A stretch of DNA of 9,265 nt. Origin: Paracoccaceae bacterium. GTDB lineage: Bacteria; Pseudomonadota; Alphaproteobacteria; Rhodobacterales; Rhodobacteraceae. Numbering within the stretch: position 1 is the first letter of the stretch; the number at the start of each line of letters is the position of its first letter. A program made the position numbers and the translations under genes. Location of the stretch: contig SLQN01000160.1 of the NCBI GenBank assembly GCA_007131465.1, forward strand, positions 1 through 9,265, given 5' to 3'. Below the pieces are notes generated by a model. That model was not told the origin of the DNA. It did no database searches and worked only from the letters and a program-made list of their open reading frames with translations. Shown piece after piece: positions 6,123 to 9,265 of the stretch.

Positions 6123-6155
6123 CCCGGATCGGCCCGCGTAAGGGCCCGAATCGGG
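6123..6155. terminator. imperfect hairpin between convergent rlmH and lysR-type genes
   Basis: CCCGGATCGGCCC (6123-6135) can pair with GGGCCCGAATCGGG (6142-6155) around a six-base loop. The stem has about eleven pairs, including one G-U, with one mismatch and one bulge. It lies 69 bases after the rlmH stop and a few bases beyond the lysR stop, so it could serve either strand. There is no U-run on either side, so it would be a weak or Rho-assisted terminator. A smaller alternative stem (GCCC 6109-6112 with GGGC 6120-6123) precedes it. Confidence 0.45.
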
Positions 6156-6160
6156 TGGCG

Positions 6161-7066
6161 CTACCAGTCATCAGCACTGCGCTTGCCAAAGGATTCGACC
6201 AGAAAATCAATCAGCGCGCGGACCTTGGGCTGCGTGTAGCGCCCGGCGGGATAGACGGCATAGAGGCTTTGCACATCGCGCGGCAGATCGGGGATCACGT
6301 CTTCGACCAGGCCGTTCTTCATGGCGGGCGCATAAAGGAAACTGGGCAGATACGCGATGCCCAGCCCGGTAATGGCCGCATTCAGCAGCGATTGTCCGTC
6401 ATTGACAGAGAACCACGAGGCCGAGCGCACTTGCCGCTGTTCCCCCGAAGGCGCGCTGATCCGCCAGACCGAGCTTGCGGCATTATGCGCGTAATATAGC
6501 AGACGATGGTCATTGAGGTCATCAATCCGCGTGGGGCGGCCATGTTTCGCCAGATACTCGGGCGATGCGATCAGGCGTTGCGTGGCCTCGCAGATCTTGC
6601 GCGCGCGCAGGCTGGAATCGTCCATCTCGCCCATGCGAATGGCCAGATCGAACCCTTCCGAGATCAGTTCGACATAGCGGTTCTTCAGCACCATGTTGAC
6701 CGACACGTCCGAATAGCGGTTCAGGAACTCGCCCAGGATCGGGGACAGATGCGTCGCGCCAAAATCGGTGGGCACGGCAATGCGCAGAATGCCCGAAGGG
6801 GCTGATTGCATCGAGGTCACGAGGTTGTCGGCTTCGCCCGCGTCATTCAGGACGCGGCGCGCGCGGTCATAATAGGCAAGCCCGATATCGGTGGGGCTGA
6901 CGCGGCGGGTCGTGCGGTTGAGAAGCCGCGCCCCAAGGCGTGCTTCCAGCGAGGAGACATGTTTGGATACAGCGGATTTCGAAATTCCCATCTTGCGCGC
7001 AGCATCGGTGAAGCCTCCTTGGTCCACAACCGTGGCGAATGCTTCCATCTCTGTCAGTCGATCCAT
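6161..7066 (-). CDS. LysR-family transcriptional regulator
   Basis: A 301-residue LTTR of normal length. The N-terminal winged helix-turn-helix is clear: MDRLTEMEAFATVVDQGGFT, then DAARKMGISKSAVSKHVSSL (21-40) as the recognition region and EARLGARLLNRTTRRVSPTD (41-60) as the wing. The effector-binding domain begins near 92 with GILRIAVPTDFG and shows the conserved FDLAIRMGEMDDSSLRARKI (139-158). The style is the CrgA-like branch whose members open MDRLTxMxxF. The ligand and targets cannot be read from sequence. The ATG at 7066 is preferred over an upstream frame extension because it gives the canonical LTTR N-terminus and has a GGGG/AGG-rich leader. LTTRs are usually divergent from their target; here the upstream neighbour (MoeA fusion) is codirectional, so the target is probably elsewhere or is the regulator itself. 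Confidence 0.96.
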   Translation of the reverse strand: MDRLTEMEAFATVVDQGGFTDAARKMGISKSAVSKHVSSLEARLGARLLNRTTRRVSPTDIGLAYYDRARRVLNDAGEADNLVTSMQSAPSGILRIAVPTDFGATHLSPILGEFLNRYSDVSVNMVLKNRYVELISEGFDLAIRMGEMDDSSLRARKICEATQRLIASPEYLAKHGRPTRIDDLNDHRLLYYAHNAASSVWRISAPSGEQRQVRSASWFSVNDGQSLLNAAITGLGIAYLPSFLYAPAMKNGLVEDVIPDLPRDVQSLYAVYPAGRYTQPKVRALIDFLVESFGKRSADDW

Positions 7067-7098
7067 ACCTGCGCCCCTGCTACTCGATATTCCGCTGT

Positions 7099-7128
7099 AT
7101 TTTACGGGATAGGCGGGAATTGAGGCAA
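7099..7128 (-). promoter_or_regulatory. promoter of the LysR-type regulator
   Basis: On the minus strand TTGCCT (7128-7123) and TAAAAT (7104-7099) are separated by 18 bases. Transcription would start near 7092, leaving a leader of about 25 bases to the ATG at 7066. The spot is one of the few AT-rich patches in the area. LTTR autoregulation would need a T-N11-A dyad here; I do not see a symmetrical one. Confidence 0.45.
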
Positions 7129-7190
7129 GAATGGGGTCGGCTTTGGACGGGACTGCGACAATCCGCGCTACACAGTCAGGACAATCGCGC

Positions 7191-7208
7191 TTTGCGCAAC
7201 AACGCAAA
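7191..7208 (-). terminator. small hairpin just after the MoeA-fusion stop
   Basis: TTTGCG (7191-7196) and CGCAAA (7203-7208) form a perfect 6-bp stem with a six-base loop, starting six bases after the stop codon of the fusion gene in its direction. No U-run follows, so termination strength is doubtful; the separate LysR promoter downstream is consistent with a transcript end here. Confidence 0.3.
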
Positions 7209-7213
7209 CGTGA

Positions 7214-9265
7214 TCAGATCCCGAAGCTGGCGAACGGGAAATAGCGCACGGGTGTTCCGGGCCTTATGCTGGCGGCAGCATCAGGCAACTCGACCAGCCC
7301 TTCGGCCCAACTCAGCCCGCTGATCCGGCCCGACCCTTCCGAGCCAAAGACCTCTGCGCGCCCGTCCTCTGTCACGCGCGCGCGCAGATATTCGCGCCGG
7401 CCAGCCTTCTTGGACTTGTCAAACGCCGCCTGGACCGTAAACCCCTGCGCCAGCCGCCAGCCGCTGCCCGCCAGCAGCGACAGCGCGGGGCGGCCAAAGA
7501 CCAGCGTGCAGACAAGCGCCGCGACAGGGTTGCCGGGCAGGCCCAGAACCGGCACGCCCTGCCACAGCGCCAGTGCCAGCGGGCGGCCCGGTTTCAGCGC
7601 AATGCGCCAACTGCTGAGATTGCCATGCGCGCGCAGCAGGCGCGAGACATGGTCCTCATCGCCCGCCGAGGCCCCGCCCGATGTCAGGATCACATCGCAG
7701 GTGCGCGCGCCCTCATCCAGCGCGGCGGCGATGCGGGCCGGGTCATCGGGGCTGTGGCCCAGATCGACCGGCGCATACCCCCAGCGCCGTGCGATCTCCA
7801 GCAACATCGGGCGGTTTGCGTCATATATCTGGTGGGTCTGCGCATCGGCCTGCGGGGCGGACAGGATCTCGTCCCCGGTCGACAGCACACCCACGCGCAA
7901 CTGCGCATGCACAGGCACGTGCCCCACACCCAGCGCGGATGCCAGTGCCAGATCGGCGGGTGTCAGCACCCGGCCCTGTGGCAGGAATTCCACCCCGGCC
8001 TGCACATCCTCGCCCGCCTTGCGGGTGTTGCTGCGGGGTTTTACCGGGCCATCAAAGGCCACGCGCGCGCCGTCCTGCGCGCAGTCTTCTTCCAGCACAA
8101 CTGTATCCACACCCTCGGGCAGGATTGCACCCGTCAGGATGCGCAGCGCCGCGCCTGCCGGAACCGCGCCCGCATGGGGTTGACCTGCCGCCGCGCGCCC
8201 GGCCAGCAGCGGCAACGTATAGGGGCCATCGCCCTGCAGCGCGGCATGGGCAAAGCCATAGCCATCGACGGCGGAATTGGCGCCGGGCGGATTGGCGCGG
8301 CGCGCCTTCAGGGGCTGCGCCAGAACCCGGCCCCCGGCGGCGCTGGTGGCGATCTCTTCAACCCCCGTGATCGGGTGCAAAGTGGCGCGCAGCCGGTCCA
8401 GTGCTGCATCAACCGGAACCCAGTCCACCCCTTGCGGCATCGCAAAGCAGTCATTGCGCAGCCGGGGCGGGGTCAGGCCCGGGTCGGGCAGATGCCCCAG
8501 CAGGGCCGCGCCATGCCCCGCACCCAGAATCCAGCCTTCCTCGCGCAGGGTGTCGGCACTGGCCGGGGCGGCCATCAATGTGCCCATATCGGCGCGGTGA
8601 AAGGCGCGGGCCAGCAGATCGACTTGGGCGGCATCCTTGCAGGCATAGCCCTGCGCCAGTTTCACCGCCGGGTCGATCAGCGACAGATAGGTTTCGGCCA
8701 GCACCACAGGCGCGGCGGGATCTTCCATCGGCCAGACCGCCAGCCCTGCCCCGAAGTCACGCCGCAGCCCGGCCAGATGCGCCTGCCCCAGCAGGCTTTG
8801 CGAGCCGACGGAGCCTGTGGTGTAAAGCTTCCACATCGGGTGCGCGCCCGAACACAGTGTCTCGGTCTCGCGCAATTCTGCCAGCCCGTGAGAGTGGCGC
8901 AGCGTCCCCTTGGCGGGCAGGTCGGGCAGGTCGTGCCCGTTGGGCCTGCCCCAGAATGGCCCGAGCCCCGGAAAGCGGCGGTTGATTTCGGCGGCGACTT
9001 CAAAGCGGTTGTTGCGGTTCTTCGCATCATCGGTGATGCGCGCGGCCAGCCAGTCCCAGACCGCCAGCGCCTCGGCCCGCCCTGTCAGGGCCTGGGCAAA
9101 GCCGCGCGGATACCCGAAGCCGATGTCGAAGGCGATCAGCAGACGCGCGCGCGCGTCCAGCGCCGCGCCGATCTCGGCGCGCAACAGCGCCATCGTGGCT
9201 GCCCGCGTATCGATGTTCTCGGGCGCGCGCGCGCCCGTCCCTGCGCGCCCGATCCAGATGGAATC
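7214..9265 (-). CDS. MoeA-type molybdopterin molybdotransferase fused to an N-terminal RNase H-like (DUF429-like) domain (5' partial)
   Basis: 683 residues are visible; the frame is open to the right edge, so the M at 9193 is internal and the true start lies outside. Residues below are counted from that M (add 24 for the visible total). The C-terminal part, about 253-659, is MoeA, which inserts molybdate into adenylylated molybdopterin. It shows NSAVDGYGF (306-314), RILTGAILPEGVDTVVLEED (351-370), VLSTGDEIL (436-444), IYDANRPML (456-464), LTSGGASAGDEDHV (503-516), LKPGRPLAL (533-541) and GLPGNPVAAL (551-560), then the beta-barrel MoeA C-terminal domain (YLRARV onward). The N-terminal part, about -24 to 240, has DSIWIG, LLIAFDIGFGYPRGFA, FWGRPNG, MWKLYTTGSVGSQSLLGQAHLAGLRR and VVLAETYLSL, resembling DUF429-like RNase H-fold proteins, whose role is unknown. 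No other Mo-cofactor gene is in view. Confidence 0.88.
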   Translation of the reverse strand, partial: DSIWIGRAGTGARAPENIDTRAATMALLRAEIGAALDARARLLIAFDIGFGYPRGFAQALTGRAEALAVWDWLAARITDDAKNRNNRFEVAAEINRRFPGLGPFWGRPNGHDLPDLPAKGTLRHSHGLAELRETETLCSGAHPMWKLYTTGSVGSQSLLGQAHLAGLRRDFGAGLAVWPMEDPAAPVVLAETYLSLIDPAVKLAQGYACKDAAQVDLLARAFHRADMGTLMAAPASADTLREEGWILGAGHGAALLGHLPDPGLTPPRLRNDCFAMPQGVDWVPVDAALDRLRATLHPITGVEEIATSAAGGRVLAQPLKARRANPPGANSAVDGYGFAHAALQGDGPYTLPLLAGRAAAGQPHAGAVPAGAALRILTGAILPEGVDTVVLEEDCAQDGARVAFDGPVKPRSNTRKAGEDVQAGVEFLPQGRVLTPADLALASALGVGHVPVHAQLRVGVLSTGDEILSAPQADAQTHQIYDANRPMLLEIARRWGYAPVDLGHSPDDPARIAAALDEGARTCDVILTSGGASAGDEDHVSRLLRAHGNLSSWRIALKPGRPLALALWQGVPVLGLPGNPVAALVCTLVFGRPALSLLAGSGWRLAQGFTVQAAFDKSKKAGRREYLRARVTEDGRAEVFGSEGSGRISGLSWAEGLVELPDAAASIRPGTPVRYFPFASFGI

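Noticed and set aside
7266..8183. 305-codon plus-strand frame opposite the MoeA domain
   Set aside because: It is Ser/Pro/Arg-rich with no recognisable domain and lies wholly inside a clear MoeA coding region on the other strand.
9221..9236. 16-base alternating GC palindrome (GGGCGCGC/GCGCGCCC), potential Z-DNA or regulatory site
   Set aside because: It lies inside the coding frame of the fusion gene, where it encodes an Arg/Ala-rich linker, and similar CG runs occur elsewhere in this gene (about 9143-9156); composition explains it.
1..9265. Mobile element, CRISPR array, tRNA/rRNA gene, prophage or defence cluster
   Set aside because: No transposase or integrase motifs, no regularly spaced repeats, no tRNA-like cloverleaf and no abrupt change in base composition were seen.

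Overview
The window looks like chromosomal housekeeping DNA from a GC-rich alphaproteobacterium. The protein style (LeuC/LeuD, RsfS, RlmH, a two-domain exonuclease/phosphatase-fold protein, a MoeA fusion) points to Rhodobacterales (Roseobacter/Rhodobacter relatives); this assignment is recognition from memory, not a search. I see no phage genes, transposases, tRNA or rRNA genes, or CRISPR array.

Layout. 1-454 (+): C-terminal half of dapA (lysine/diaminopimelate synthesis), cut by the left edge. 557-2499 (-): two genes in tandem, a 282-residue polytopic membrane protein of unknown function followed by an endonuclease/exonuclease/phosphatase (EEP)-fold protein. 2765-4850 (-): leuC then leuD, the two subunits of isopropylmalate isomerase, ended by a clear intrinsic terminator at 2702-2730. 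4851-5208: divergent intergenic region with a good sigma70-type promoter for the right-hand genes, and an SD-poor, structured leuC leader with a possible 29-codon ORF. 5209-6053 (+): rsfS-rlmH, a TGATG-overlapping pair that both act on the large ribosomal subunit. 6161-7066 (-): LysR regulator with its own promoter. 7214-9265 (-): a large fusion whose C-terminal ~400 residues are a molybdopterin molybdotransferase (MoeA) and whose N-terminal ~270 residues resemble a DUF429/RNase H-like domain; its 5' end lies outside the window.

The most unusual locus is the EEP gene at 557-1606. Its reading frame is intact over 349 codons, yet four positions that should carry metal-binding or catalytic residues of the fold are substituted. 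A signal-peptide-like stretch is encoded in frame just upstream, but without any ATG, GTG or TTG to start it. It is either a pseudoenzyme or a gene in early decay. The next most interesting items are the MoeA fusion, the start-site ambiguity of rsfS (a strong SD placed for a CTG rather than the ATG) and the leuC leader, which carries CCCUCCC where an SD should be. I found no convincing evidence of an undescribed multi-gene system.
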